This document shows positions 43,096-52,177 of a DNA stretch of 64,000 bases, piece by piece. The DNA lies in assembly GCA_015066395.1 (NCBI GenBank), contig SVOL01000005.1, forward strand, positions 1 through 64,000, in the 5' to 3' direction. The position numbers and the translations under genes are program-made. Origin of the DNA: Oscillospiraceae bacterium (GTDB lineage Bacteria > Bacillota > Clostridia > Oscillospirales > Acutalibacteraceae). Numbering within the stretch: the first letter of the stretch is position 1; every line of letters starts with the position of its first letter. The notes beneath the pieces were generated by a model. That model ran no database searches. It was given only the letters and a program-made list of their open reading frames with translations, and was not told the origin of the DNA.

Positions 43096-45711
43096 ATGAT
43101 CTGGCACAGTGCCACTCCCGAAGAGGTTTTAGAAGAGCTGGGCTCCGACCGTGAAAACGGTCTTCCCACCTCTCAGATCGCTAAGCGATTAAAGCAGTAC
43201 GGCACCAACCTTTCGGTTCTCGAAAAGGATATAAGTATCAGCAAAGCCATACTTACTCAGGTCAAAAGACCGAGTATCATTATACTGTTAAGCCTGCTTG
43301 TTATCTTCGTTCTGCGTGAACTTGTAACAGGTAATATGGACTTCACTCTGCCTATAGTCTGTCTGTTTTTGATACTCGTTAAGGCGGCCTGCTGTGTTTT
43401 TTTGGAATACCGTTCGAGGAATATGATGGCTTCACTCATCAACCGCGTCAAGACCTCTGCAAGGGTCGTTCGCGGCGGCCGTGAGGAGGTCGTACCGTCC
43501 GAAGGCATCGTACCGGGCGACATATTGAAGCTCACCGAGGGTGACTACATACCGGCCGATGCAAGACTTATTGAGTCTATAGGACTGCGTTGCGATGAAG
43601 CCGCTCTTTATAATGAAAAAGAAACCGTTGTTATACCTAAAATCGCCGAAGATATCCACGAAGATCACACACCGCTTTCAGAGCGGACAAATATGATCTA
43701 CTGCGGCTGTCATATTCTGACCGGTGATGCACTGGCGGTCGTCACCGAAACCGGTGAAGAAGCCGAAATACGCCGAGCCGTTGTCAAAGATAAGGTCTTC
43801 TCTAACAAAGGCATTCAGGACAAGATCGCCAACCGCTACAGCGATTTTTTCAAGATCTTCAACGCTTTTGCCGTGTTCGGCTGTTTTCTCATCCTTTTCT
43901 TTGGAACTTTAGCGACCGACGGCACTATTGGCTGGGGCAAGTTTTTAGAGGCTTTGATTGCGGCAGTTTGCTTCTTCATTGCCGTTGTTCCGGGCAGTTT
44001 TGCTACCCGTATAGCCTCACTTTTGGCTCTCGGTATCAAACGCTTTGAGAAGGACAGGGCTTCGATCTTTAACGCTCAGACTATCGAAAAACTGTCGGGT
44101 GTGACCGTTATCTGTGCCGACAAAACAGGTATTTTGACCCAAAACAAGATGTCCCTCAAAAAGGTTTATGACGGCGAGCAGATAATCGATCTTGATTACG
44201 ATTCGATCACCAAAAACGGTGAGATCGCTCTTCGATTTGCCGCGCTCTGCTGTGACGACAATGAAGAGTTAACCGACCACACCGAAGAAGCACTTATAAC
44301 CGCTTCATCGCGGTACTTAAATATATACAAAAGTGATTTTGATGCCGAATTCCCGAGGCTCGCTTGCATTCCGCTGACACCGGAACGCAAGATAAAGACC
44401 ACTGTAAACATGATCGACGGACGTGTTTTTGTAATTGTCCGCGGTGCTCCCGATATAATTCTCGAAAAATGTGTGGGTGCCGATAACAATAAGATCACCG
44501 AGGCATACGAACAGCTATGCAACGAGGGTATGCGAGTGCTGGCTATTTCTTATAAAACGCTCGACGCTATGCCCACAAATCCCAACGAAGAGATTTTGGA
44601 AAACGAACTGCAGTTTTTGGGTCTTTTAGGGTTATCCGACCGCGAACGCCGCGGCATCAACAAGGATATAAGCCTTTGCAAAAAAGCCGGCATTTCAACC
44701 GTTATGTTTACAGGCGACCACATCAATACCGCCGCATCCATAGCCCAGAAAATGGATATTTTAGGTGCAGATGACCTGTGTGTCACCGGTGAGCAGATCG
44801 CTTCTCTTTCGGATGCTGAACTGACTGCCGTCGCACCTAAAATAAAGGTTTGTGTAAGATTTTCGGCTGATGACCGCATAAGAATGGTCAAAGCCTTGCA
44901 GGCAAACAATGAGACCGTGCTCATTACTGCTGACAGTGCCGCCAACTTCGCCCCGATGGCTTATGCCGATGTCGGCTGTGCCATGGGCAAAAGCGGCACA
45001 GACGTTGCCAAGGGTAATGCCGACGTCTGTGTTTATGATGACAGTTTTTCGACCATCATAAAGGCCATTCGCAACGCGCGCGGTATCTTCGGCAACTTTA
45101 TTAAGTACATCAACTATTACGTTGCAATGTGCACCTGCCTGCTTATTGTCCTGCTCTTTAATATGCTGGTATTCAGAGCGATCGTCCCTTCCCAGTCAGT
45201 CATTCTGCTCGGTGCTGTTTTTGCACTTCTTTTCCCCATCGCGTCCATCGGTTTTGAGACTGCCGACTCAGGCATTATGAAACAGACACCGAGGACCGTC
45301 GGCGAAAAACTGTTCGGACTGCGTGACACCATTATTTCAGTAGTAAAGGGAATCGCTGTTTCAGTACCGCCGATTTTGAGCTATCTTTTAAACTGTGACG
45401 ATCCGTCGGTTGCCACCACTGTATTCTTAAGCCTTGTAACGTCTCTTGTATACTTTATGTTGACCGATCGCTCGACCGATTTCGCATTCAAACGTATTGC
45501 ACACAACCGTTTTCTTTTCAGTTTTTCGATAATCTGTATTGTTCTTGCAGGTATTATCGCCACGACCGATCTCAGCTACCTGTTCGATATGGCCACAGTC
45601 AGCGCAGAAGGCTTAGTGACCTCGATCCTTTCGCCGTTGCTGATATTGATCGTGTTTGAAGCGGTCAAGATCTATAAAAACGTTTTCCGTAAAAACAACA
45701 AAAACTCCTGA
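43096..45711 (+). CDS. P-type cation ATPase homologue with altered catalytic motifs
   Basis: An 871-residue intact frame with the overall plan of a type II (PMCA/SERCA-like) P-type ATPase: cation-ATPase N domain (about 1-50), A domain, TM helices, P and N domains, and C-terminal helices. Core residues survive: D342 in DKTGI, T539-G540-D541. Many canonical motifs are changed: TGES is YNEK (172-175), PEGL in TM4 is PGSF (299-302), DKTGT is DKTGI, KGAPE is RGAPD (449-453), and GDGxNDxP is ADSAANFAP (612-620). Ion transport by the standard cycle is therefore doubtful. It is not a decayed gene: it has a good promoter, SD, normal codon use and no stops. The ion and role are unknown. Confidence 0.85.
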   Translation: MIWHSATPEEVLEELGSDRENGLPTSQIAKRLKQYGTNLSVLEKDISISKAILTQVKRPSIIILLSLLVIFVLRELVTGNMDFTLPIVCLFLILVKAACCVFLEYRSRNMMASLINRVKTSARVVRGGREEVVPSEGIVPGDILKLTEGDYIPADARLIESIGLRCDEAALYNEKETVVIPKIAEDIHEDHTPLSERTNMIYCGCHILTGDALAVVTETGEEAEIRRAVVKDKVFSNKGIQDKIANRYSDFFKIFNAFAVFGCFLILFFGTLATDGTIGWGKFLEALIAAVCFFIAVVPGSFATRIASLLALGIKRFEKDRASIFNAQTIEKLSGVTVICADKTGILTQNKMSLKKVYDGEQIIDLDYDSITKNGEIALRFAALCCDDNEELTDHTEEALITASSRYLNIYKSDFDAEFPRLACIPLTPERKIKTTVNMIDGRVFVIVRGAPDIILEKCVGADNNKITEAYEQLCNEGMRVLAISYKTLDAMPTNPNEEILENELQFLGLLGLSDRERRGINKDISLCKKAGISTVMFTGDHINTAASIAQKMDILGADDLCVTGEQIASLSDAELTAVAPKIKVCVRFSADDRIRMVKALQANNETVLITADSAANFAPMAYADVGCAMGKSGTDVAKGNADVCVYDDSFSTIIKAIRNARGIFGNFIKYINYYVAMCTCLLIVLLFNMLVFRAIVPSQSVILLGAVFALLFPIASIGFETADSGIMKQTPRTVGEKLFGLRDTIISVVKGIAVSVPPILSYLLNCDDPSVATTVFLSLVTSLVYFMLTDRSTDFAFKRIAHNRFLFSFSIICIVLAGIIATTDLSYLFDMATVSAEGLVTSILSPLLILIVFEAVKIYKNVFRKNNKNS

Positions 45712-45732
45712 CATCTGTCAGGAGTTTTTTGT
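45698..45732. terminator. Bidirectional terminator between the ATPase-like gene and upp
   Basis: A 13-bp stem (AAAACTCCTGACA, 45701-45713, with 45716-45728) and T/A flanks. Confidence 0.92.
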
Positions 45733-45745
45733 TACAACAATAAAC

Positions 45746-46375
45746 TTAAAGTGTTCCGAAAATGCGGTCACCTGCATCACCGAGACCGGGAATAATGTAG
45801 GCGTGATCGTTGAGATAGAGATCCTTGCCCGCACAGTAGACCTTGACATCGGGATGAGCCTTTGTCAACGCCTCCAAGCCTTCGGGTGCAGCCAGAATGC
45901 ACATAAACTTAATGCTCTTCGGGTTATACGATTTGATCCTTGTTACCGCGTCGATCGCTGAGCCGCCGGTAGCAAGCATCGGATCGAGAATAATGACCTC
46001 GCGTTCGGGAACATCGCTCGGCAATTTGCAGTAGTACTCAACCGGCTCCTTGGTTTCGGGGTCGCGGTACATACCAATATGACCTACCTTGGCACCGGGA
46101 ACGAGCGACAGAACGCCGTCGACCATACCGAGTCCCGCTCTCAAGATCGGAACAAACGCAAGCGTTTTACCTGCGATCATTTTGGTATCGGCTGTAGCTA
46201 AAGGAGTCTCTACCTTAACGTCGGTCAACGGCAGATCTCTTGTTGCTTCATAGCACATCAACGTGGCTATTTCACTGACAAGGGCACGGAATTCTTTAGT
46301 GCCGGTCGATTTATCTCTGAGTATTGCGAGTTTGTGCTGAATCAACGGATGATCAAAAATGCAAACGTTATCCAT
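45746..46375 (-). CDS. upp: Uracil phosphoribosyltransferase
   Basis: Pyrimidine salvage: uracil plus PRPP to [46 protein letters not shown], and the PRPP loop [16 protein letters not shown] are diagnostic. 209 residues. Last gene of tsaE-tsaB-rpiB-upp, 15 bp after rpiB. Confidence 0.97.
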   Translation of the reverse strand: MDNVCIFDHPLIQHKLAILRDKSTGTKEFRALVSEIATLMCYEATRDLPLTDVKVETPLATADTKMIAGKTLAFVPILRAGLGMVDGVLSLVPGAKVGHIGMYRDPETKEPVEYYCKLPSDVPEREVIILDPMLATGGSAIDAVTRIKSYNPKSIKFMCILAAPEGLEALTKAHPDVKVYCAGKDLYLNDHAYIIPGLGDAGDRIFGTL

Positions 46376-46390
46376 ATAAAACTTGCCTCC

Positions 46391-46852
46391 TTAAAGATTT
46401 TCAATATCCATGACAGCGGAGACACGACGATCGTGACGTCCACCCTCATATTTGGTATTAATAAAAAGATCCACCATCTCTAAAGCAACACCGGGACCTA
46501 TCACTCTGCCGCCGAGGCAAAGCACGTTAGAGTCATTGTGAAGTCTTGTATATTTGGCCGAGAAGGTCTCCGAACAAGCGGCGGCACGAATGCCTTTTAC
46601 CTTATTTGCGGCGATCGACATACCGATACCCGTTCCGCAAACGAGGATTCCGAGCTTTGCCTCACCGGACTTTATAGCACCTGTTACCTTCAAAGCGATC
46701 TCGGGATAATCGACCGAATTTGAGTCATAACAGCCAAAATCCCTGACCTCAACTCCCTGCTCTTTCAAATGTTCAATGATGCTCTGCTTCAATTCAAATC
46801 CGCCGTGGTCAGAACCTATTGCAAGCACATCACCCTTGTTAAAATCCGCCAT
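46391..46852 (-). CDS. rpiB: Ribose-5-phosphate isomerase B
   Basis: Interconverts ribose 5-phosphate and ribulose 5-phosphate. AIGSDHGGFELK, VCGTGIGMSIAANKVKGIRAA and HNDSNVLCLGGRVIG are typical; the catalytic Cys is in VCGTG. 153 residues. ATG 46852 has GGAG upstream; an in-frame ATG 12 bp earlier lies before that site. It could feed PRPP for the next gene, upp. Confidence 0.95.
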   Translation of the reverse strand: MADFNKGDVLAIGSDHGGFELKQSIIEHLKEQGVEVRDFGCYDSNSVDYPEIALKVTGAIKSGEAKLGILVCGTGIGMSIAANKVKGIRAAACSETFSAKYTRLHNDSNVLCLGGRVIGPGVALEMVDLFINTKYEGGRHDRRVSAVMDIENL

Positions 46853-46884
46853 ATTTATCTCCATTTCCGTATCCGAAGATACCT

Positions 46885-47601
46885 TTATTTTTGCTTAAGC
46901 TTTAGTTCACGCTCTGCCTGCGGCAGTCTTAAATAAAACGGCTGTAATTCACGTGCAGTTACGGTTTTACCGTCAGCAATGAGTGCGGTAGCCACTGCAC
47001 AAACACCCGAGGCTCGCTGTAACTTGATATTTTCGGGAGCCAGCCGCACAAAATCGATCTCTTTCGATAAAAGTACACGGTTTAACATTTCGGCTCCGTC
47101 ACCGCAAAGAAAGATAGGCCTTTCGGGATCGTTCTCAAAAATGTCACAAAGTTCGGGTATAAGCTCGTCTATCATCAACGCTCTGTCCTCGCAAAGCCTT
47201 GTAACAACCCCGTCGGACACCTTGAAAAGTGCATTATAGACCTGGTTGCATCTGGCATCCATCGTCGCGCAGACATAGCATTCCGAAGCTAAAAAGCCAT
47301 AGGCCATTGCTTCAAGAACCGATACCGGCACGCACGGCTTAGATAGTCCTTGAGCCAAACCTTTCACGGCACTGATGCCGATCCTGACACCGGTGAAAGA
47401 TCCCGGTCCTGCAGTAACGGCAAAACAGTCAATATCCGAAATTGACACACCCGACATCTTCAAAAGGTTTTCACACATCGGTAAAAGTGTCTGCGAATGG
47501 GTTATCTTCTGATTCAAAAAGTATTCGGCAACAAGCAGTCCGTCATCGCACAAGGCGACCGAAACGGGACTGGCCGTGCATTCAACACCGAGTATTAACA
47601 T
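46885..47601 (-). CDS. tsaB: tRNA threonylcarbamoyladenosine synthesis protein TsaB
   Basis: ASKHA-fold partner of TsaD in forming t6A37 in tRNAs that read ANN codons. MLILGVECTASPVSVAL and FAVTAGPGSFTGVRIGISAVKGLA are diagnostic. 238 residues. It overlaps the tsaE stop (TAATG) and so is translationally coupled. Confidence 0.95.
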   Translation of the reverse strand: MLILGVECTASPVSVALCDDGLLVAEYFLNQKITHSQTLLPMCENLLKMSGVSISDIDCFAVTAGPGSFTGVRIGISAVKGLAQGLSKPCVPVSVLEAMAYGFLASECYVCATMDARCNQVYNALFKVSDGVVTRLCEDRALMIDELIPELCDIFENDPERPIFLCGDGAEMLNRVLLSKEIDFVRLAPENIKLQRASGVCAVATALIADGKTVTARELQPFYLRLPQAERELKLKQK

Positions 47602-48035
47602 TACGGCTCTCCCTCCTTTTCGATCACTATCTTGCGCGTGTTTTCATCGATCTTTGTTATAATTACTGTAATGCAATCTTCCGGCAAAGCGGCTTCGATA
47701 TTTTCGCTCCACTCAATAACAAGCACACCGCCCGATTCCAAAGCTTCAAAATAACCCGTAGTATAAAGGTCATCCCAACCCGATACACGGTACATATCGA
47801 AATGATAGATCGGAAGCCTTCCACCGTGATACTCATTGACAATGGCAAAGGTCGGCGAACAAACGTCACCTAAATACCCCATACCTTTCGCAAAACCGTA
47901 AGTAAAACAGGTCTTGCCTGCTCCCAAGTCACCCTTCATTGCAAGCACCGAACCGCCTTTAACGGTTTTTGCAAAACCTTCGGCAAACATTTCGGTCTCA
48001 AGCCTTGAATGAGTGATTTTTTCTGCTAAAATCAT
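47601..48035 (-). CDS. tsaE: tRNA threonylcarbamoyladenosine synthesis ATPase TsaE
   Basis: P-loop ATPase of the t6A complex. Walker A GDLGAGKTCFTYGFAKGMG, SPTFAIVNEYHG, HFDMYRV and LVIEWSENI match the family. 144 residues. It heads tsaE-tsaB-rpiB-upp; tsaD is not in the window. Confidence 0.95.
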   Translation of the reverse strand: MILAEKITHSRLETEMFAEGFAKTVKGGSVLAMKGDLGAGKTCFTYGFAKGMGYLGDVCSPTFAIVNEYHGGRLPIYHFDMYRVSGWDDLYTTGYFEALESGGVLVIEWSENIEAALPEDCITVIITKIDENTRKIVIEKEGEP

Positions 48036-48077
48036 TTGATTTCTCCAAATAACGTCTTTATTTTACAGTTCTAAGGT

Positions 48078-48107
48078 ATTATAGCACAACCGATACATAT
48101 TTTTCAA
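48078..48107 (-). promoter_or_regulatory. Promoter of tsaE operon
   Basis: TTGAAA (48107-48102), 18 bp, TATAAT (48083-48078). Back to back with the rodA promoter. Confidence 0.68.
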
Positions 48108-48122
48108 TATTTAAAGTATATC

Positions 48123-48151
48123 TTGAACTATTTTTATTTTTGTTTTATAAT
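48123..48151 (+). promoter_or_regulatory. Sigma-A promoter of rodA
   Basis: TTGAAC (48123-48128), 17 bp, TATAAT (48146-48151). Confidence 0.78.
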
Positions 48152-48181
48152 TACAATATACCAACTGCTAAGGAACATATT

Positions 48182-49330
48182 ATGAGAATTATTTTCAGAC
48201 GTATTGCGGACTATATCCGCGAGTGCGACAAGCTTTTATATATTTTATGTTTCGTCACAACGGCTTTCGGCTGTGTGGCGGTTTTGTCGACCACATATAA
48301 AAATTCGGGCAACAACCCCAGAGATTTTTATATGCAGGTCTTTTGTATGTTTTTAGGCATTATCGCTGTGGTATTCATCAGTAACTTCAACTACAAAAGT
48401 TTCTGCCGTTTCTGGCCGCTTATAGCAGGTTTGGGTCTAATTCCGGTCGTACTGACCTTCTTTATCGGTTACGCTCCCGGCAATACCGATGACAAGGCGT
48501 GGCTTTTGATCGGCAATTTCTCGTTCCAACCGTCAGAGCTTTTGAAGATCTGTTTTATCGTCACTTTTGCTTACCATTGCTTTATTATCGGCGATAAAAT
48601 AAAAAAATTCCTGCACATTTTACTGTTAGGAATCCACGGTGCCATTCCCGTCGTACTTATCCACCTCCAGGGTGATGACGGAACGGCATTAGTATTTGCA
48701 ATAATGCTTGTAGGTATGATGTTCGCCGCAGGTGTACCTTTGAGGTACTTTATAATTGCTCTCTCAGCGGCGGCAGTTGCTCTGCCTGTCATTTACCTGT
48801 TTATAATGAACGATGACCAGCAGGCTCGAATAAACGCTTTGATTTTCGGAACCGAGACTGATTACTTAGGCACTCTTTACCAACAGTGGCGCGGACGTGT
48901 CGGTATGGCCAACGGCGGTCTTTTCGGCACGGGTCTTTTTAAAGGTCCCTTGGTACAAAGCGACAGTATACCCGAGGTCTGGAACGATTTTATCTTTACC
49001 GGCATCGGTGAAGAACTAGGTCTTTTCGGCTGCATTTTGGTGCTTGTCCTGCTCTCAGCTGTATGTATCAGGATACTACGCATCGGATTTATGGCCAACA
49101 GTAAACTGGGACTCGTCATTTGTGCAGGCGTGTTTACGATGATATTTGCACAGACGGTTATCAATATCGGTATGTGTCTGTGGCTGTTACCCGTTATCGG
49201 CGTTACTCTGCCGTTTTTCAGTGCCGGCGGCACATCGCTTCTCTGTACCTATTTGGGCATTGCGCTTGTTATGAGCGTTTACATTCACCGCAATTCGGGA
49301 CTGACCTACTTAAGAGACGACACTATTTGA
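48182..49330 (+). CDS. rodA: SEDS-family peptidoglycan glycosyltransferase (RodA/FtsW/SpoVE)
   Basis: Polymerises lipid II with a partner class B PBP. 382 residues, ten membrane helices. KAWLLIGNFSFQPSELLKICFIV, SIPEVWNDFIFTGIGEELGLFG (holding the conserved Asp region) and VTLPFFSAGGTSLLCTYLGIALVMSV are SEDS motifs. RodA is favoured over FtsW/SpoVE by general resemblance, not certainty. Start ATG 48182 follows AAGGA. It overlaps the convergent gene at 49306 by 25 bp. Confidence 0.88.
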   Translation: MRIIFRRIADYIRECDKLLYILCFVTTAFGCVAVLSTTYKNSGNNPRDFYMQVFCMFLGIIAVVFISNFNYKSFCRFWPLIAGLGLIPVVLTFFIGYAPGNTDDKAWLLIGNFSFQPSELLKICFIVTFAYHCFIIGDKIKKFLHILLLGIHGAIPVVLIHLQGDDGTALVFAIMLVGMMFAAGVPLRYFIIALSAAAVALPVIYLFIMNDDQQARINALIFGTETDYLGTLYQQWRGRVGMANGGLFGTGLFKGPLVQSDSIPEVWNDFIFTGIGEELGLFGCILVLVLLSAVCIRILRIGFMANSKLGLVICAGVFTMIFAQTVINIGMCLWLLPVIGVTLPFFSAGGTSLLCTYLGIALVMSVYIHRNSGLTYLRDDTI

Positions 49331-49650
49331 TAAAAAGCTTTTTCTATTAGCTCCTCGGCTCCGTTTATAGCAAAGCCGAGGAGTTTTATTATACCCGGTG
49401 CATACTGCTTCACAAAGTCTGATACGCGTCCGAAAAACGCGATTATGGGCAATCTTATCTTGTTTCCGAATAAAATAAACTCCTCATCATTGAGTATTTG
49501 AAATGCCGACGCGGTATTGCCAAAGGCGTTCTGCTCAACAACACCGAAAATTCGACCTACTGCTATCAACCCAAACCCTACACAAAATATCATAAAAAGA
49601 GTTACATACATCGTCCTTAGTGTTGTTCTGTTTCTTTTAGAGATCCTCAT
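49306..49650 (-). CDS. Small membrane protein downstream of spoIIP
   Basis: 114 residues with one clear membrane helix (about 14-34) and an amphipathic C-terminal half. No family recognised. SD AAAGGAAT precedes the ATG, 11 bp after the spoIIP stop, so it is probably the third gene of gpr-spoIIP. Its 3' end overlaps rodA and contains the rodA terminator on the opposite strand. A sporulation role is inferred from position. Confidence 0.62.
   Translation of the reverse strand: MRISKRNRTTLRTMYVTLFMIFCVGFGLIAVGRIFGVVEQNAFGNTASAFQILNDEEFILFGNKIRLPIIAFFGRVSDFVKQYAPGIIKLLGFAINGAEELIEKAFYQIVSSLK
49351..49388 (+). terminator. rodA terminator inside the opposing gene
   Basis: CTCCTCGGCT (49351-49360) pairs with AGCCGAGGAG (49374-49383) and is followed by TTTTATTAT. 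On the other strand this DNA encodes part of the small membrane protein. Confidence 0.8.
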
Positions 49651-49661
49651 TCATATTCCTT

Positions 49662-50732
49662 TCATTGCGACTGGAGCAAACGGCAAAGCGTATCGCCTAC
49701 CAATTCTGCCGAGTAAACTGCCTGCTCCATCGTATTGGCTTCACTGCCTATTTCTATCAAAAACGCTCCTGTGGACAAATTCTGGTTGTATTTTGTTGAC
49801 CTTAAAAGCATAGTTCTGGCAAACTTCGGATAGGTCGATTCAAACAAATACTGAAGTTTCAAAGCCAATCTCAGGTTTTGCCGCCAGTGAGGATGATCGG
49901 TAATCGTTCCCGTCTGGCTACCCATTACGAGCATCACCTGCGCCGCCTCTTTGCCGTTGACCTCGACCACCGGTGCAACCTTGTCATTATCACCGCCTGA
50001 GATAGAATCGCGGTGAATGTCAATAACTATCTTGATGCTCGGGTACTTAGCTAAATTTGCCTTAACTGTCTCGGCCGAGCGTGAATAACTTCCCGAAAAG
50101 CCGGGATAGTCGTGGATGGTCTTATCGTGAATGACAATATACCCTGCCGCCTCAAGCCGCTGCTTTACGACCTCGCCGATCGCCACAACATTCTTTGTCT
50201 CATCGGTTGTCCGCGGTTCGTCTGTAGTGGTATAGTAATCCTCTTCGCTCTGCATATAGCTTTCGGTGGTGTGAGTGTGGTATATCAACACCTGCGGCTC
50301 AGAAGATTTTGTAATGCTGAATTCCAGCGGCTTCGACAACTCGTCAGCAATATTTATCTCAGTACCCGTCGAGTTGCTCAAATACACATTGTTATATTTA
50401 TACTTAGCACTGTAGGGCGAAAGCGTCTTCTTTATAATATTTCCCATTACCGCCTCTTTAACCGAGACTGTTTTAGAATCGCCGGCATTACCTGCCGCTG
50501 TATCAACTTTATCAGACGGCTGTACAGCGGGTTCTTTATTGTAAAATTCGTTGAAATTAAGATCATCGGTATTATAATCGCTGATATATCCAACAACGCC
50601 TTCGGGAAAGGCGGCAACCGCACAAATGGAGAAGATCCCGTTTCCCGCTAGTAGTATCAGCACTATCATAACTATCGGCAGAACCGACAGAAGCACTATA
50701 GCCATAATTCTGGGCAGATCAAAACTTTTCAT
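49662..50732 (-). CDS. spoIIP: Stage II sporulation protein P
   Basis: Peptidoglycan amidase/endopeptidase of the engulfment complex with SpoIID and SpoIIM. An N-terminal membrane anchor (about 10-40) is followed by the catalytic domain: PQVLIYHTHTTESYM, IKIVIDIHRDSISG and GAFLIEIGSEANTMEQA provide the conserved His and Glu. 356 residues. ATG 50732 after GAGAGGGTG. Directly behind gpr, the usual order. Confidence 0.96.
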   Translation of the reverse strand: MKSFDLPRIMAIVLLSVLPIVMIVLILLAGNGIFSICAVAAFPEGVVGYISDYNTDDLNFNEFYNKEPAVQPSDKVDTAAGNAGDSKTVSVKEAVMGNIIKKTLSPYSAKYKYNNVYLSNSTGTEINIADELSKPLEFSITKSSEPQVLIYHTHTTESYMQSEEDYYTTTDEPRTTDETKNVVAIGEVVKQRLEAAGYIVIHDKTIHDYPGFSGSYSRSAETVKANLAKYPSIKIVIDIHRDSISGGDNDKVAPVVEVNGKEAAQVMLVMGSQTGTITDHPHWRQNLRLALKLQYLFESTYPKFARTMLLRSTKYNQNLSTGAFLIEIGSEANTMEQAVYSAELVGDTLCRLLQSQ

Positions 50733-50791
50733 AAAACACCCTCTCATAACTTTCTAAAAGATATTTATGAAAAGCAATCTTCAAATAGAAT

Positions 50792-51643
50792 TTATTTCAT
50801 CAACGACAACAGCAATTCACGGTCAATGTCGGGCTGAAGAGCAAAGTTGAGTGCCTTTGATATAATGTCAGCAGCGTTTTTGATTATCATATCTATATCA
50901 CGCTGGGTGACAATAAACGGCTCATTCTGCGGACAACCGACACCGGTCAGTTGTTGGCAAAGTGTCGCCGCATCAACAACAGTCGGCACGCCGATGGTAA
51001 CACAGTCCACACCTAAAGTCTCACAGCTCAGCTCTATACGGCTGTTGCCGACACCCGAACCGGGTATGATTCCCGTGTTACTTATCTGCACAGTTCGACC
51101 TAAACGCGAAATATCTCTTGCCGCCAGAGCGTCGACGAGAATTATCAGATCAACATCTATTTTGGATACTACTCCTTTTATTATCTCGCTGATCTCAAGT
51201 CCGGTCTGCCCTAAAACCCCCGGAGATACCGTAGCCACGGGTCTCAAGCCCTTTAATCCGATACTGTCGGCCAGTTGCGACTCAATATGTCTTGTTGCTA
51301 TAACGCCCTTTGCCGCTTTTGGACCTAAAGCATCGGGTGTAACTTCCGAATTTCCTATACCTACAACAAGTGTTGTTTTGACCTTTTTACCGATGTAATC
51401 GCAAAATTTCCGAGCCAGTAATTCGCAAAGCTCATCGCTGTAACTCACATCAAAACAGATGTCCGTCTCGAAAGTAATGTACCTTCCCTTCGGCTTGCCG
51501 ATCTTTTGAGCGGCCGAGTCGGTGTTTATTTTAACCTCGGTTATCTTTACACCGTTTTGTGTCGACTCCTCGCAACTGACACCGTCGATCATTTCGGACT
51601 CCTCGCCTAAAAATTCAACGGCTATATCTGTTCTTACGCCCAA
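50792..51643 (-). CDS. gpr: Germination protease GPR
   Basis: Spore protease that degrades small acid-soluble proteins at germination. VRTDIAVE at the N terminus, TTLVVGIGNSEVTPDALGPKAAKGV, SPGVLGQTGLEISEII and LVDALAARDISRLGRTVQISNTGIIPGSGVGN are family signatures. The start is probably TTG 51643 (MGVRTDIAVE), 8 nt after AAGGAG; upstream GTG/TTG codons overlap that site. 283 residues. First gene of gpr-spoIIP, divergent from rpsT. Confidence 0.95.
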   Translation of the reverse strand: MGVRTDIAVEFLGEESEMIDGVSCEESTQNGVKITEVKINTDSAAQKIGKPKGRYITFETDICFDVSYSDELCELLARKFCDYIGKKVKTTLVVGIGNSEVTPDALGPKAAKGVIATRHIESQLADSIGLKGLRPVATVSPGVLGQTGLEISEIIKGVVSKIDVDLIILVDALAARDISRLGRTVQISNTGIIPGSGVGNSRIELSCETLGVDCVTIGVPTVVDAATLCQQLTGVGCPQNEPFIVTQRDIDMIIKNAADIISKALNFALQPDIDRELLLSLMK

Positions 51644-51741
51644 ATACAACACTCCTTTTGCATTTATTTACAAAAAATATCATTCCGCAGACAAGAAAAA
51701 TTTATGCTATTTACAATTATCAAATTTTTTGAAAAAAAGTG

Positions 51742-51770
51742 TTGCATTTTGAAAAGGTTAGTGGTATTAT
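51742..51770 (+). promoter_or_regulatory. Sigma-A promoter of rpsT
   Basis: TTGCAT (51742-51747), 17 bp, TATTAT (51765-51770). Confidence 0.78.
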
Positions 51771-51806
51771 ATATGCGTTGTAATTTGACCTGAAGGAGGT
51801 GCAATA

Positions 51807-52070
51807 ATGCCGAATATCAAATCTGCTAAGAAACGTGTACTCATTACTGAAGCAAATTATATGCGTAATAAGAGCTACAACTCTGCACTTAAGACCGCCA
51901 TCAAAAAGGCTGACGCCGCTATCGAGGCTAACGCTGACGACAAGGCTGAGTGCGTAAAGGTTGCCGTTCGCAAGATCGACCAGGCAGTTACCAAGGGTAT
52001 TCTCCACAAGAACACCGCTGCCAGAAAGAAGTCTGCACTCGTTGTACGTCTCAACAAGACCAACGCTTAA
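51807..52070 (+). CDS. rpsT: 30S ribosomal protein S20
   Basis: 87 residues, Lys/Ala-rich: MPNIKSAKKRVLITEANYMRN, SALKTAIKKADAAIE and GILHKNTAARKKSALV are typical. SD GAAGGAGGTG. Lone gene next to gpr, as in many Bacillota. Confidence 0.98.
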   Translation: MPNIKSAKKRVLITEANYMRNKSYNSALKTAIKKADAAIEANADDKAECVKVAVRKIDQAVTKGILHKNTAARKKSALVVRLNKTNA

Positions 52071-52096
52071 TCGACTCTTTACCGCATAACGAAATA

Positions 52097-52125
52097 ACGG
52101 CCGCCATAATGGCGGCCTTTTTCGT
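52097..52125 (+). terminator. Terminator of rpsT
   Basis: GGCCGCC (52099-52105) pairs with GGCGGCC (52111-52117), then TTTTTCG. Confidence 0.88.
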
Positions 52126-52135
52126 TTTTATAGTC

Positions 52136-52167
52136 AAAAAACTCTCGACCGCGGTCGGGAGTTTTTT
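52136..52167. terminator. Second hairpin, terminator of the convergent membrane-protein gene
   Basis: ACTCTCGACC pairs with GGTCGGGAGT (one mismatch), with A6 and T6 flanks. It works for the minus-strand gene and as a backup for rpsT. Confidence 0.82.
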
Positions 52168-52177
52168 AAATACATTA

